DNA from: Streptantibioticus ferralitis
GTDB taxonomy: Bacteria; Actinomycetota; Actinomycetes; Streptomycetales; Streptomycetaceae
Length of the DNA stretch: 64,000 nucleotides
Direction: 5' to 3'
NCBI RefSeq assembly: GCF_029223525.1
Contig: NZ_JARHTQ010000020.1
Location: forward strand, 1-64,000
Made by a program: the position numbers and the translations under genes. The notes below the pieces were generated by a model that made no database searches, was not told where the DNA came from, and worked only from the letters and a program-made list of their open reading frames with translations. Positions 18,599 through 28,150 of this stretch are shown here, piece after piece (the stretch's first letter is position 1; each line of letters begins with the position of its first letter).

Positions 18599-19252
18599 TC
18601 AGATCCGGTAACCGGAGCCGGGCACCGTCACGATGACAGCGGGCTCGCCGAGCTTGCGGCGCAGCGTCATCACGGTCACCCGGACCACATTGGTGAAGGG
18701 GTCGGTGTTCTCGTCCCAGGCCTTCTCCAGCAGCTGCTCGGCGGAGACCACCGAGCCCTCGCTGCGCAGCAGCACCTCCAGCACCGCGAACTCCTTGGGA
18801 GCGAGGTGGACCTCCTTGCCGTCGCGGAAGACCTCGCGCCGGTTCGGGTCGAGCTTGATCCCGGCCCGCTCCAGCACCGGCGGCAGCGGCACACTGGTAC
18901 GGCGGCCCAGGGCGCGCACCCGGGCGGTGAGCTCGCTGAACGCGAACGGCTTGGGCAGGTAGTCGTCGGCGCCGAGCTCCAGGCCCTCGACCCGGTCGCT
19001 GACGTCGCCCGCGGCAGTGAGCATCAGGACGCGGGTGGGCAGGCCCAGGCCGACCAGCTTGCGGCAGACCTCGTCGCCGTGCACCACCGGAAGGTCGCGG
19101 TCGAGTACCACCACGTCATAGTCGTTGACCCCGATGCGCTCCAGGGCGGCACCGCCGTCGTAGACGACATCGACGGCCATGGCCTCCCGGCGCAGGCCGG
19201 TGGCCACCGCATCGGCGAGCAGCTGCTCGTCCTCGACGACGAGTACGCGCAC
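18599..19252 (-). CDS. cutR: CutR response regulator, OmpR family
   Basis: A 217-aa regulator. The receiver domain has E8/D9, phospho-acceptor D51 (VVVLDRDLPVVHG) and K in DDYLPKPF. The OmpR-type winged helix has HLAPKEFAVLEVLL and VRVTVMTLRRKLGEP. The start is GTG 19252 after GGAAGGA; upstream in-frame extensions lack support. The gene precedes cutS by 6 nt, so they form an operon. CutRS was among the first Streptomyces two-component systems described and represses antibiotic synthesis in S. lividans. Confidence 0.93.
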   Translation of the reverse strand: MRVLVVEDEQLLADAVATGLRREAMAVDVVYDGGAALERIGVNDYDVVVLDRDLPVVHGDEVCRKLVGLGLPTRVLMLTAAGDVSDRVEGLELGADDYLPKPFAFSELTARVRALGRRTSVPLPPVLERAGIKLDPNRREVFRDGKEVHLAPKEFAVLEVLLRSEGSVVSAEQLLEKAWDENTDPFTNVVRVTVMTLRRKLGEPAVIVTVPGSGYRI

Positions 19253-19547
19253 GGGCAGGTCCTTCCACGAAAACAGACTGGGTGTCCCTCCATCCTGCCT
19301 TGGATGCCCATAAAACACCGGTAAGAGGCCCTGCGGAGCCTCGGGCGGCGCCCGGCGACCGAGGCTCCGGTGAGGCCGTCGGCAAACTTCTCCGGCATAG
19401 GGAGGTTTCCGTTCCGCTGGAGCAGGGGAAGACGACTGCAACCCCGCGGTCACGACCCACACCTCGCGCGTACCCGTTCGCGCTCACAGTGATCGCCCAG
19501 AGCAGACAGACCACCTTGTGCCACCGACGACGACGAGGGGGCGCCTC

Positions 19548-19721
19548 ATGGACGCATTCACCACCGGAATCATGCAGCGCATACGGAATGCCGAGTCCGA
19601 CCTGAACCGTGCCCTGGAGACGGGGGACGAATTCCTGGCCGAGGTGGAGCAGGCCGAGTTGGACGACCTGCACCGCCTCGCCGCCGAGCACGGAGTCGTG
19701 GTCTCGCGCCAGGTCGCCTGA
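19548..19721 (+). CDS. Small conserved hypothetical protein (57 aa)
   Basis: ATG at 19548 is preceded by GAGGGGG. The protein is 57 residues, acidic and predicted all-helical: DAFTTGIMQRIRNAESDL, a middle LETGDEFLAEVEQAELDDL, and a terminal HRLAAEHGVVV. It resembles small actinobacterial helical proteins encoded opposite cutR, but I cannot name a family. It is divergent from cutR and followed by an intrinsic terminator, both supporting a real gene. Confidence 0.75.
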   Translation: MDAFTTGIMQRIRNAESDLNRALETGDEFLAEVEQAELDDLHRLAAEHGVVVSRQVA

Positions 19722-19735
19722 ATCCGCCCGGTGAC

Positions 19736-19756
19736 GGAGCGCTTGGCGCTCCTTTT
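19736..19756 (+). terminator. Intrinsic terminator with U tract
   Basis: A 7-bp stem (19736-19742 / 19746-19752) with a 3-nt loop, followed directly by TTTT and then CATTTT on the plus strand. It lies 15 nt after the stop of the 57-aa gene. Confidence 0.85.
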
Positions 19757-19850
19757 CATTTTGGGACGGATTCGCTGATGTGGGCCGGCGCCCCGGACAC
19801 CCTGACCCAGGTGACCGGGGCGTTCGCATGCCCGGCCGGAGGCGCGCGCC

Positions 19851-20648
19851 TCAGTCGTGCCAGGCGCCGAGTTCGTCCAGCAGCCCCTGCAGCGGCTCGA
19901 AGAGTCCGGGCGGGGCGGCCACCGTCAGCTCGGGGGACGCCGGATCTGCCGGCCTGCCCCCGGTGAGCGCCCCGGCCTCGCGGGCGAACAGATCACCCGC
20001 CGCGTAGTCCCAGGGGTTCAGCCCCCGCTCGTAGTAGCCGTCCAGCCGGCCGCAGCCCACATCGCACAGGTCGATGGCCGCGGAGCCGCCCCGGCGGATG
20101 TCCCGGACCCGCGGCAGCAGCGCGCGGACCACCTCGGCCTGGGCGGCCCGGCGCTCGGTGAGATAGCCGAACCCGGTGCCGATCAGGGCCTGCTCGAACG
20201 CGGGCGCCGGACGGCAGCGGGCCGGCTCACCGTTGACCCGCGCGCCTCCGCCCAGCACCGCCTGGTACGTCTCCCGGCGCATCGGCGCCTCCACGACGCC
20301 GACGACGGTCTGCCCGTCCCGCTGCGCCGCGATGCTCACCGCCCAGCAGGGCAGCCCGTAAAGGTAGTTGACGGTGCCGTCCAACGGGTCGATGATCCAG
20401 CGCACCCCGCTGCTGCCCTCGACGCTCGCGCCCTCCTCCCCCAACAGACCGTCGTCCGGGCGCAGTTCCGCGATGAACCCGGTGATCAGCTTCTCCGCCG
20501 CGAGATCCATCTCGGTCACGACGTCGATCGGGCTGGACTTGGTGGCGGCCACGTCGAGGTCACGGGGCCTGCCGTCGCGCAGCAGTGCGCCCGCACGCTG
20601 GGCGGCGTCCAGCGCGATCTGCAGAAGTTCACCGTTCAGGTCTGTCAC
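19851..20648 (-). CDS. Inositol monophosphatase family phosphatase
   Basis: A 265-aa enzyme of the Li+-sensitive, Mg2+-dependent phosphatase superfamily. Metal-binding motifs are EMDLAAEK (residues ~46-53), GEEG (~71-74), WIIDPLDGTVNYLYG (~84-98) and the C-terminal GLNPWDYAAGDLFAREAGA (~215-233). Possible substrates are inositol phosphate, histidinol phosphate or nucleotide bisphosphate. It is 35 nt downstream of the ferrochelatase stop-to-start interval on the same strand, so it may be co-transcribed with hemH. Confidence 0.92.
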   Translation of the reverse strand: MTDLNGELLQIALDAAQRAGALLRDGRPRDLDVAATKSSPIDVVTEMDLAAEKLITGFIAELRPDDGLLGEEGASVEGSSGVRWIIDPLDGTVNYLYGLPCWAVSIAAQRDGQTVVGVVEAPMRRETYQAVLGGGARVNGEPARCRPAPAFEQALIGTGFGYLTERRAAQAEVVRALLPRVRDIRRGGSAAIDLCDVGCGRLDGYYERGLNPWDYAAGDLFAREAGALTGGRPADPASPELTVAAPPGLFEPLQGLLDELGAWHD

Positions 20649-20683
20649 AGCGGTCCTCTCGTACGGGATCGAACTCGGCGGCT

Positions 20684-21799
20684 TCAGTCGAGGCCCGCGG
20701 CGGCCGGGCGCGGGCTCCTGGCGGGGCAGCAGCCGATCGGGCAGACGTCATGGCTCGGCCCCAACTCGCCCAGCGCGCAGCGCTGGACGGCCAGGCCGCG
20801 TTCCACGGCGGCCCGCTCCAGCACCAGTTCGCGGACGGCGGCCGCGAAGCGCGGGTCGGCGCCCACGGTCGCCGCGCGGGCGACCGGCAGCCCCAGCTCG
20901 GCCGCCTTGGCGGCGGCTTCGGTGTCGAGGTCGTACTTGACCTCCATGTGGTCGGAGACGAACCCGATCGGCACCATCACCACGGCGGGGGCCCCGGCGG
21001 CCTGTTCGGCCTCCAGGTGGTGGCAGATGTCCGGTTCCAGCCAGGGGATGTGCGGGGCTCCGCTGCGTGACTGGTAGACCAGCTTCCAGGGCCGCTCGAC
21101 TCCGGTCGCCTCCCGTACCGCGTCGGCGATCACCTTCGCCGTGTCCAGGTGCTCGGCGACATAGGCGCCGCCGTCGCCGTGCTGCTCCACCGGGCCGGAA
21201 GTGTCGGCGGCCGCGGTCGGAATGGAGTGCGTGGTGAACGCGAGGTGTGCCGTCCGCGTCACGTCCGCGGGCAGTTCGGCGAGCGCGGTCAGCACGGCGT
21301 CGACCATGGGCTGCACGAAGCCCGGGTGGTTGAAGTAGTGCCGCAGCTTGTCCACCCGCGGCACCGCACGCCCCTCGGACTCCAGCGCGGCGAGCGCGTC
21401 GGCGAGGTTCTCGCGGTACTGGCGGCAGCCCGAGTACGACGCGTACGCGCTGGTGGCCAGCACCAGGATCCGGCGGTGTCCGTCGTCCACCATCGCCCGC
21501 ATGGTGTCGGTCAGATAGGGCGCCCAGTTGCGGTTTCCCCAGTAGACCGGCAGGTCGAGGCCGTGTTCCGCGAAGTCCTTGCGCAGCGCTTCGAGGAGTT
21601 CCCGGTTCTGCGCGTTGATCGGACTGACCCCGCCGAAGAGGTAGTAGTGCTGCCCGACCTCCCTCAGGCGCTCGCGCGGGATGCCGCGCCCGGCGGTGAC
21701 GTTCTCCAGGAACGGCACCACCTCGTCGGGCCCCTCGGGGCCGCCGAAGGACAGCAGCAGCAGGGCGTCGTAGGGAGTCGGATCCAGCTGATCGGCCAT
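20684..21799 (-). CDS. hemH: Ferrochelatase (CpfC/HemH type) with Fe-S cysteines
   Basis: A 371-aa ferrochelatase inserting Fe2+ into coproporphyrin III (the actinobacterial route) or protoporphyrin IX. Family motifs are [11 protein letters not shown] near the N-terminus, [31 protein letters not shown] with the catalytic histidine, and [16 protein letters not shown]. Cysteine in SGCRQYREN and the C-terminal cluster ([13 protein letters not shown]) match the [2Fe-2S] ligands known in mycobacterial enzymes. ATG at 21799 gives the natural N-terminus; an ATG 31 codons upstream is not supported. Confidence 0.95.
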   Translation of the reverse strand: MADQLDPTPYDALLLLSFGGPEGPDEVVPFLENVTAGRGIPRERLREVGQHYYLFGGVSPINAQNRELLEALRKDFAEHGLDLPVYWGNRNWAPYLTDTMRAMVDDGHRRILVLATSAYASYSGCRQYRENLADALAALESEGRAVPRVDKLRHYFNHPGFVQPMVDAVLTALAELPADVTRTAHLAFTTHSIPTAAADTSGPVEQHGDGGAYVAEHLDTAKVIADAVREATGVERPWKLVYQSRSGAPHIPWLEPDICHHLEAEQAAGAPAVVMVPIGFVSDHMEVKYDLDTEAAAKAAELGLPVARAATVGADPRFAAAVRELVLERAAVERGLAVQRCALGELGPSHDVCPIGCCPARSPRPAAAGLD

Positions 21800-21956
21800 G
21801 CGTCCGATCCTGCCACTCGTCACTGACCGTCCCGACGCCCCCTGGCCGCGACGGCCGACCGCGATCGTGCCGGAAAACCCCTTGCGCCCCAACCGTAAGC
21901 TGTATAGGCCATCTACGCGCCTTACCCCTCGTCTCGTCCCGCTGCCTGGAGCGCCC

Positions 21957-23201
21957 GTGCTCGCCCCCTACCGCGCGATATTCACCGCCCCCGGCACCAA
22001 GGGCTTCTCGGCCGCCGGACTGCTCGGCCGGATGCCGTTGTCCATGCTCGGCATCGGGATAGTGACGATGATTTCGCAGGTCAGCGGCCGGTACGGGCTC
22101 GCCGGCGGACTGACGGCGACGCTCGCGCTGGCCGCCGCGGTGATCGGCCCGCAGATATCCCGGCTGGTCGACCGCTACGGCCAGCGCACGGTGCTGCGGC
22201 CGACCGCCGCGGTGACCGTGGCCTCGGTGGCCGGGCTGCTGCTCTGCGTCCGGCTGGGGGCGCCGGACTGGGCGCTGTTCGTCTGTGTGACGGCGGCGGG
22301 CACCACTCCGAGCCTCGGTTCGATGGTGCGGGCGCGCTGGGCGGCCATCCACAGCGACTCCTCCCAACTGCACGCCGCCTACTCGTTCGAGTCCGTGGTG
22401 GACGAGGTCTGCTTCATCCTCGGCCCGATCCTGTCCATCGGCCTGAGCACCGCGTGGTTCCCGGAGGCCGGGCCGCTGCTGGCCGCGGTCTTCCTGGCGG
22501 TCGGGGTCTGCTGGCTCACCGCACAGCGGGCCACCGAGCCGGTGCCGCAGCCGCGCGCGCACCACACCGGCGGCTCGGCGCTGGGCTCGGCCGGGCTGCG
22601 GGTGCTGGTGGCCACCTTCACCGCCACCGGGGCGATCTTCGGCGCGGTGGACGTGGTCACGGTCGCGTTCGCGCAGGAGCGCGGGGACAAGCCCGCGGCC
22701 AGCGTGGTCCTGGCGGTGTACGCACTGGGCTCCTGTGTCGCCGGTGCCGTGTTCGGACTGCTGCGGCCGAAGGGCGGCGCTTCGCGGCGCTTTCTGCTGG
22801 GGGTGTGTGCGATGGCCGTGAGTATGATCCCCCTCCAACTGGTCGGGAACCTGCCCGCCCTGGCCGTGGCACTGTTCGTCGCCGGACTGTCGGTAGCCCC
22901 GACGATGGTCACCACCATGGCCCTGGTCGAGCAGTTGGTGCCGCGCGCGCAACTGACCGAGGGCATGACCTGGACGAGCACCGGGCTCGCGGTCGGGGTG
23001 GCCCTGGGGTCCTCCGCCGCGGGGTCGGTCGTGGACACGTCCGGCGCCGGGGCGGGATACGCGGTACCGGCGGCCGCCGGGGCGCTCGCCGCGGCGGCGG
23101 CGTTCCTCGGGCACCGCCGGCTGCGTCCGGCGCCGGAGCGGGAGGGGCCGCAGCGTGACGAGCACGACGAGCACCACCAGCGAGATGACTACGTGGCGTA
23201 A
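21957..23201 (+). CDS. MFS transporter
   Basis: A 414-aa permease with about 12 hydrophobic helices and the MFS loop 2-3 motif in a modified form ([16 protein letters not shown]). A proline/glycine-rich helix 5 contains [16 protein letters not shown], seen in many streptomycete drug-efflux-type MFS proteins. The C-terminus is strikingly charged and His-rich ([14 protein letters not shown]). The substrate is unknown. The GTG start at 21957 has GGAG 5 nt upstream. It is divergent from hemH, and its last 47 nt overlap the start of the next gene. Confidence 0.88.
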   Translation: MLAPYRAIFTAPGTKGFSAAGLLGRMPLSMLGIGIVTMISQVSGRYGLAGGLTATLALAAAVIGPQISRLVDRYGQRTVLRPTAAVTVASVAGLLLCVRLGAPDWALFVCVTAAGTTPSLGSMVRARWAAIHSDSSQLHAAYSFESVVDEVCFILGPILSIGLSTAWFPEAGPLLAAVFLAVGVCWLTAQRATEPVPQPRAHHTGGSALGSAGLRVLVATFTATGAIFGAVDVVTVAFAQERGDKPAASVVLAVYALGSCVAGAVFGLLRPKGGASRRFLLGVCAMAVSMIPLQLVGNLPALAVALFVAGLSVAPTMVTTMALVEQLVPRAQLTEGMTWTSTGLAVGVALGSSAAGSVVDTSGAGAGYAVPAAAGALAAAAAFLGHRRLRPAPEREGPQRDEHDEHHQRDDYVA

Positions 23202-24480
23202 CTGGGCAGGGAACGTGACCGCGCGACCGCGCAGGATCGTTTCCCCCTCCTCGGTGGACGAACTGGCCGCCGCCGTACGCCAGGCCGCGCAGGACGGGCT
23301 GACCGCCAAAGCCGTTGGCACCGGGCACTCCTTCACCGCGGCCGCCGCCACCGACGGCCTGCTCATCCGCCCGGAACGGCTGACCGCGGTGCGCGAGGTG
23401 GACGCCAACGCGGGCACGGTCACCGTCGAGGCGGGCCTGCCGCTGCACCGGCTGAACCGCCTGCTGGACTCCGCGGGTCTGTCACTGACCAACATGGGAG
23501 ACATCCAGGAGCAGACCGTCGCCGGTGCGACCAGCACCGGAACCCACGGCACCGGTCGCGACTCGGGCTCGATCGCCGCCCAGGTCAGGGGACTTGAGCT
23601 GGTCCTGGCGGACGGCTCGGTGCTGAACTGCTCGGCCGAGGAGAACGCGGACGTGTTCGCGGCGGCCCGCATCGGCCTTGGCGCGCTCGGCGTGGTCAGC
23701 GCGATCACCTTCGGCGTGGAGCCGTCGTTCCTGCTCACCGCGCGCGAGGAGCCCATGCCGTTCGCCACGGTGATCGACCGGTTCGACCAACTCGTGGCCG
23801 AGAACGAGCACTTCGAGTTCTACTGGTTCCCGCACACCGACAACTGCAACACCAAACGCAACAACCGCAGCCTGGGCCCCGCGGCGCCGCTGCACCCGGT
23901 GCGCGGCTGGCTGGACGACGAGTTGCTCTCCAACGGTGTCTTCCAGGCCGTCTGCGCGCTCGGCAAGGCGGTCCCGGCAACCGTTCCGGCCATCGCGAAG
24001 GTGTCCAGCCGCGCGCTGTCCGCCCGTACGTACACCGACACCGCCTACAAGGTGTTCACCAGTGCGCGCCGGGTGCGGTTCGTGGAAATGGAGTACGCGG
24101 TTCCGCGAGATGCCGCGACCACTGTGCTGCGCGAGGTGAAGACCATGGTCGAGCGGTCCGCGCTGCGGATCAGTTTCCCGGTGGAAGTACGGGTGGCGCC
24201 CGCCGACGACATCGCGCTGTCGACCGCTTCCGGTCGCGACACCGCCTATGTGGCGGTGCACATGTACCGGGGCAGCCGATACCGGGAGTACTTCACGGCC
24301 GTGGAACGGATCATGACCGCGCACGAAGGTCGCCCGCACTGGGGCAAGTTGCACACCCGCGACGCGGAGTACCTCGCGCAGGTGTACCCGCGGTTCGGCG
24401 AGTTCACGGCGCTGCGGGACCGGTTGGACCCGCAGCGCCTGTTCGCCAATGACTACCTGCGCAGGGTGCTGGGCGAATGA
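23155..24480 (+). CDS. D-arabinono-1,4-lactone oxidase-type FAD flavoprotein
   Basis: A 441-aa VAO-family flavoenzyme. The FAD-binding PP-loop region shows VGTGHSFTAAAATDGLLI (residues ~53-70), GDIQEQTVAGATSTGTHGTG (~115-135) and LGALGVVSAITFGV. The C-terminal ALO domain includes EFYWFPHTD, RVRFVEMEYAVPR and HWGKLHTRDAEYL, followed by the terminal DRLDPQRLFANDYLRRVLG. It oxidises aldonolactones or sugar alcohols (alditol oxidase and arabinono-lactone oxidase are relatives). Start GTG 23155 follows GGAGGGG; an in-frame ATG at 23185 is an alternative that would remove most of the overlap with the MFS gene. Confidence 0.9.
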   Translation: MTSTTSTTSEMTTWRNWAGNVTARPRRIVSPSSVDELAAAVRQAAQDGLTAKAVGTGHSFTAAAATDGLLIRPERLTAVREVDANAGTVTVEAGLPLHRLNRLLDSAGLSLTNMGDIQEQTVAGATSTGTHGTGRDSGSIAAQVRGLELVLADGSVLNCSAEENADVFAAARIGLGALGVVSAITFGVEPSFLLTAREEPMPFATVIDRFDQLVAENEHFEFYWFPHTDNCNTKRNNRSLGPAAPLHPVRGWLDDELLSNGVFQAVCALGKAVPATVPAIAKVSSRALSARTYTDTAYKVFTSARRVRFVEMEYAVPRDAATTVLREVKTMVERSALRISFPVEVRVAPADDIALSTASGRDTAYVAVHMYRGSRYREYFTAVERIMTAHEGRPHWGKLHTRDAEYLAQVYPRFGEFTALRDRLDPQRLFANDYLRRVLGE

Positions 24481-24499
24481 GCGTCCGGCCGGTACGGGC

Positions 24500-25435
24500 T
24501 CACTGGGCGCCCGTACCGGCGGACGGCGCCTGCTGGACGGCGCCCGGCCGGGCCGAGCTGCCGCCCCTGCCCTGGCTGCCGCTGTCGCCGGAGCCCGTGC
24601 CGGTGCCGTTCGACGGGCCCGGTGAGGGAGCCTGCGACGGCGTGGTGTTCGGGCTGGCCGAACCGCCGCCCTGCGATGGTGTGTCGCTCGACCCCGCCGA
24701 CGGTGTGGAACCGCCGTCCGAGGTCCCCGGGCCCTGCGACGGTGTGGAGCCGCCGTCCGTACCGGACTCGCTCGCACTGCCGCTGGGCACCGCGCCCGGC
24801 TGGTCATGGGCGGGCTTCGACGGCGCGGTCCTGGCGCCGCCAGGGTTCACCGCCTGGCCGATGGCGGTGTGTGACAGCGGGCTTCCGCCGGCCAGTTCGA
24901 TCCCGGTGAACACCGCCATGGACAGCGCGAACACCGCACCGGCCGCCAGTAGCGACCGGCGCCAGCCGCGCCAGCGGGTGCCGTGCAGGGTCGACTCGTT
25001 GTACGACTCGTCCCGCGGCAACCGCGGCATGAGCAGCGCGGTGTCCGGCTCCGCCCTCGGCACCACGGTGGTCGGAGGGTCCGCCGCCCGCGTCGCACCG
25101 AAGGCGGGGAGCGCCTTGGTGGCGTCGGCCTCCGTGCCCTGCGGCCGCGCCTGGGGCCGGGCCAGCGGCACGGTCACATCGCGCAGTTGTTCACCGGTAC
25201 GGCGGAAGATGTGCTGGAGGATCGCGCCACCGGTGGTGGCGAGCACGCTGACCACGGCCGCGCCGAGGATCGTCCCGTAGACGCCCAGAAAGGACGCGAG
25301 ATAGGCCGCCAGCAAGGCGGCCGCGCCGCTTCCGGCGACCTGGGTCAGGCTGAGTTCGATGCGCTTCTTGTCAGGTTCCGTATCGGTTTCTGCCTTGGCA
25401 CCCATCCCCGTCCCTTGCTTGTCGGTCTCTGCCAC
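24500..25435 (-). CDS. Three-TM membrane protein with Ser/Pro/Gly-rich C-terminal tail
   Basis: A 311-aa protein of no recognised family. A charged N-terminus (1-28) precedes two closely spaced hydrophobic helices (~30-48 and ~52-72), then a polar loop of about 85 residues. A third helix (LLAAGAVFALSMAVFTGIEL, ~162-181) follows, then about 125 residues of Ser/Gly/Pro/Thr-rich, disordered sequence with recurring STPSQG/STPSAG units. With three helices the tail is probably outside the cell, perhaps spanning the wall. It is convergent with the oxidase gene and divergent from sepH. Confidence 0.8.
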   Translation of the reverse strand: MAETDKQGTGMGAKAETDTEPDKKRIELSLTQVAGSGAAALLAAYLASFLGVYGTILGAAVVSVLATTGGAILQHIFRRTGEQLRDVTVPLARPQARPQGTEADATKALPAFGATRAADPPTTVVPRAEPDTALLMPRLPRDESYNESTLHGTRWRGWRRSLLAAGAVFALSMAVFTGIELAGGSPLSHTAIGQAVNPGGARTAPSKPAHDQPGAVPSGSASESGTDGGSTPSQGPGTSDGGSTPSAGSSDTPSQGGGSASPNTTPSQAPSPGPSNGTGTGSGDSGSQGRGGSSARPGAVQQAPSAGTGAQ

Positions 25436-25912
25436 CTTGCACAGAGAAAAGACAGTTCGGCAAAGCCGTCAGTTCCGGTTCTGAAGATTGTGTGAACATC
25501 GCCACCTGGAAAACCGGGCACCCGCCCGGAGCCCAAGCCCAACTCCCCTCACTCCCCCGGAACATCGGCGGCGCGGTGCTGCACCGAAGTGGCCCGAATG
25601 GAGTACTGTTGCCAGCCCGTGCACCGGTTTCCCGTCCGGCTGCCCGGATCCTGCGGGAGGGGTCCCGAAGGTGCCGCCGACCAGGCGCCGCCCAGCAGGA
25701 CTGGCATTCGCGACAGTTTGTGACAGGGAGTGATGAAGCTCGTCACTTTCAGTTGCGAATAGGTAACCGTGCCATAACGGCGCGTTGGGGAAGGTGCCCG
25801 ACACGCCGGGTAAGTCGGCAAGGTTGTGGCAGGCCGGAGTCGGGCAGGCCACACTCGTTCTTCGGGAGCAGCGACGCACGTGACGTCGGCAGGCACCACC
25901 CGGGAGGTCCCC
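25436..25912. promoter_or_regulatory. Divergent intergenic region between the membrane-tail protein and sepH
   Basis: This 477-bp stretch holds the promoters for both flanking genes. Only poorly coding open frames are present. I could not assign promoter hexamers with confidence. A GTGAC/GTCAC pair lies at roughly 25720-25746, a loose inverted repeat of uncertain meaning. Confidence 0.4.
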
Positions 25913-26965
25913 ATGCCCGATCTGCGTGTCGTGGCCGTCAGCAACGACGGCACACGACTGGTGCTCAAAGCTGCGGACAACACTGAGTACACGCTTCCCA
26001 TCGATGAGCGACTGCGCGCCGCCGTGCGCAACGACCGAGCACGTCTCGGGCAGATCGAGATCGAGGTCGAGAGCCATCTGCGGCCCCGTGACATCCAGGC
26101 CCGCATACGAGCGGGCGCCTCTGCGGAAGAGGTCGCGCAGCTCGCCGGCATCCCCGTCGAACGGGTGCGGCGCTTCGAGGGCCCGGTGCTGGCGGAGCGG
26201 GCGTTCATGGCCGAGCGGGCCCGTAAGACGCCGGTACGTCGGCAGGGCGAGAGCACCGGACCGCAGCTGGGCGAGGCGGTGGCCGAGCGGCTGCTGCTGC
26301 GCGGCGCGGAGAAGGACAGCGCGCAGTGGGACTCCTGGCGGCGCGACGACGGCACCTGGGAAGTGCTGCTGGTGTACCGGGTGGCGGGTGAGCCGCACTC
26401 GGCCACCTGGACGTACGACCCGCCCCGCCGGCTGGTCCAGGCGGTGGACGACGAGGCCCGTGCGCTGATCGGCGAGACGGTGCCGGAACAGCCGGAGCCG
26501 AGCTTCCCGTTCGTCCCGCGCATCGCACGGCTGCCCAGGGACCGTCCGCTGGACCGTGCGACGCCCCGCATCGAACGGCCGGAGCGCACCGAGCGGCCCG
26601 AGCAGTCGGACGACCGCCCCGAGGACGACAAGGACTCGCTGACCAGCCTGCTGGAGGCGGTGCCGAGCTTCCGCGGCGACATGGTCGTACCGGCCACGTC
26701 CACGGGCTCCGAGACCGCACCCGCGGCCGGGCAGGAGGACGAGGCCACGGCCGAGGAGGAGGCGCCCGCCCCCGCGGCCAGCGCGGGCGCCGGTTCCGCC
26801 TACGCGGACGTCCTGATGCCGCGTTCGGTCGCCGGTCACCGGGACCGGCTGGTCGGCACCACCGACCGCCAGGCGGAGGCCGACGGGGTGCGCCCGGGGC
26901 GCCGCGCCACGGTCCCCAGCTGGGACGAGATCGTCTTCGGCAGCCGCCGCAAGAAGCAGGAGTAG
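25913..26965 (+). CDS. sepH: SepH, FtsZ-associated cell-division protein (DUF3071)
   Basis: A 350-aa protein. The conserved N-terminal DUF3071 domain (residues 1-~175) starts MPDLRVVAVSNDGTRLVLK and includes a helix-turn-helix-like core (RPRDIQARIRAGASAEEVAQLAGIPVERVRRFEGPV). The middle is acidic and disordered (Pro/Glu/Asp-rich, ~200-310). A short conserved C-terminal motif, RATVPSWDEIVFG with a basic tail SRRKKQE, closes the protein. In Streptomyces and mycobacteria SepH binds FtsZ and promotes filament assembly during division and sporulation. The ATG at 25913 has GGGAGG upstream. Confidence 0.95.
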   Translation: MPDLRVVAVSNDGTRLVLKAADNTEYTLPIDERLRAAVRNDRARLGQIEIEVESHLRPRDIQARIRAGASAEEVAQLAGIPVERVRRFEGPVLAERAFMAERARKTPVRRQGESTGPQLGEAVAERLLLRGAEKDSAQWDSWRRDDGTWEVLLVYRVAGEPHSATWTYDPPRRLVQAVDDEARALIGETVPEQPEPSFPFVPRIARLPRDRPLDRATPRIERPERTERPEQSDDRPEDDKDSLTSLLEAVPSFRGDMVVPATSTGSETAPAAGQEDEATAEEEAPAPAASAGAGSAYADVLMPRSVAGHRDRLVGTTDRQAEADGVRPGRRATVPSWDEIVFGSRRKKQE

Positions 26966-26995
26966 CGCCCGAAGCGCGCTGGTTGGTTCGGGCGC
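26965..26995 (+). terminator. Hairpin terminator touching the sepH stop codon
   Basis: A 9-bp perfect inverted repeat (26965-26973 / 26987-26995) with a 13-nt loop. Its first base is the last base of the sepH stop codon. Confidence 0.65.
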
Positions 26996-27071
26996 GCCCG
27001 GCGGCTGCCGAGTGCGCCCGAACCCTTCTGCGCGCCTCACGCGCCTCGATGCGCCGGGGGCGCCCAGCGCG

Positions 27072-27887
27072 CTACGGCGTCGCGCCCGTGGCCACCGGGC
27101 GGGCGCCGTCGTGCGTCCACTCGCTCCAGGAACCGACGTACAGCGCCGCCGGAATGCCCGCTACCGCGAGGGCCAGCACCTGGTGGGCGGCCGAGACACC
27201 GGAGCCGCAATAGACACCGACCTGGGTGGCCTGGTCCGCGCCGAGGGCACTGAAGCGCTTGGCGAGCTCCTCGCGCGAGTGGAATCGGCCGTCCTGGCCG
27301 ACGTTCTCGGTGGTGGGGGCGCTGACGGCGCCGGGGATGTGTCCGGCCACCGGGTCGATCGGCTCGACCTCGCCCCGGTAGCGCTCCGCAGCCCGGGCGT
27401 CGAGCAGCAGACCGGTGCGGGCGAGGGCCGCCGCGCCGTCGGCGGTCAGCAGCGGGAGCGCGCCCGGGCGGGCGGTGAAGTCGCCCTCGACGGGCTCCGG
27501 TGCTCCCGTCTCCAGCGGACCGGTCCAGCTGGCGAGACCTCCGTCCAGCACCCGGACGTCCTGGTGTCCGGCCCAGCGCAGCATCCACCAGGCGCGGGCG
27601 GCCGCCCAGCCCTGCCCGCCGTCGTAGACCACGACCGGCCGGTCGTGCGACACCCCGGCCCGGCGCATCGCCGTGGTGAAGACGTCCAGTTCCGGCAGCG
27701 GATGGCGGCCGTGCGCTCCGGGCGGCCCGGCGAGTTCGGCCTCAAGGTCGACGTAGCGGGCACCCGGGATGTGTCCCGCCTCGTACTGCGGCCGTCCGGG
27801 TGGACCGCCGAGTTGGTAGCGCACATCGAGGATCGTCCGGTCCTGAGGGGCGCTGAGGAGCTCCGCTGCGGAGATGATGGCATCCAT
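27072..27887 (-). CDS. Sulfurtransferase with tandem rhodanese domains
   Basis: A 271-aa thiosulfate/3-mercaptopyruvate sulfurtransferase-like protein. The N-terminal rhodanese domain (~5-125) has ILDVRYQLGG and EAGHIPGARYVDLE but an inactive loop (VVVYDGGQG). The C-terminal domain (~150-265) carries the persulfide cysteine C227 in VYCGSGVSA, followed by SWSEWTHD. It transfers sulfane sulfur to cyanide or thiols; the loop CGSGVS fits the mercaptopyruvate type. ATG 27887 is used; ATG 27896 is possible. Confidence 0.93.
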   Translation of the reverse strand: MDAIISAAELLSAPQDRTILDVRYQLGGPPGRPQYEAGHIPGARYVDLEAELAGPPGAHGRHPLPELDVFTTAMRRAGVSHDRPVVVYDGGQGWAAARAWWMLRWAGHQDVRVLDGGLASWTGPLETGAPEPVEGDFTARPGALPLLTADGAAALARTGLLLDARAAERYRGEVEPIDPVAGHIPGAVSAPTTENVGQDGRFHSREELAKRFSALGADQATQVGVYCGSGVSAAHQVLALAVAGIPAALYVGSWSEWTHDGARPVATGATP

Positions 27888-28150
27888 GGCGACCATTGTC
27901 CCCCGGGCGACCCGGCGTACGGGCCTGACCGGCTGCCGTCCGGCCGTTGGGGTTTCCCGCGGGCACACCCGCTGTCCGGCTGATCGTCATACGACAGCAA
28001 CGGTCGTGACACGGACAAGAAATGCGCAATCGGCCATTCTCCTGCCGGGACGCCCCGGAAGCGGAGCGGTCGGGGCGCGCGACGCGCCCCGTGGTGAAAA
28101 CATCATCCCTGGCTCGTCCCCCGCTAACCGTCGCGCGAGGAGAGAATCCG

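Noticed and set aside
20748-23768. 1006-codon frame on the minus strand
   Set aside because: It runs antisense to the MFS and oxidase genes and in another frame across hemH; no protein-like features.
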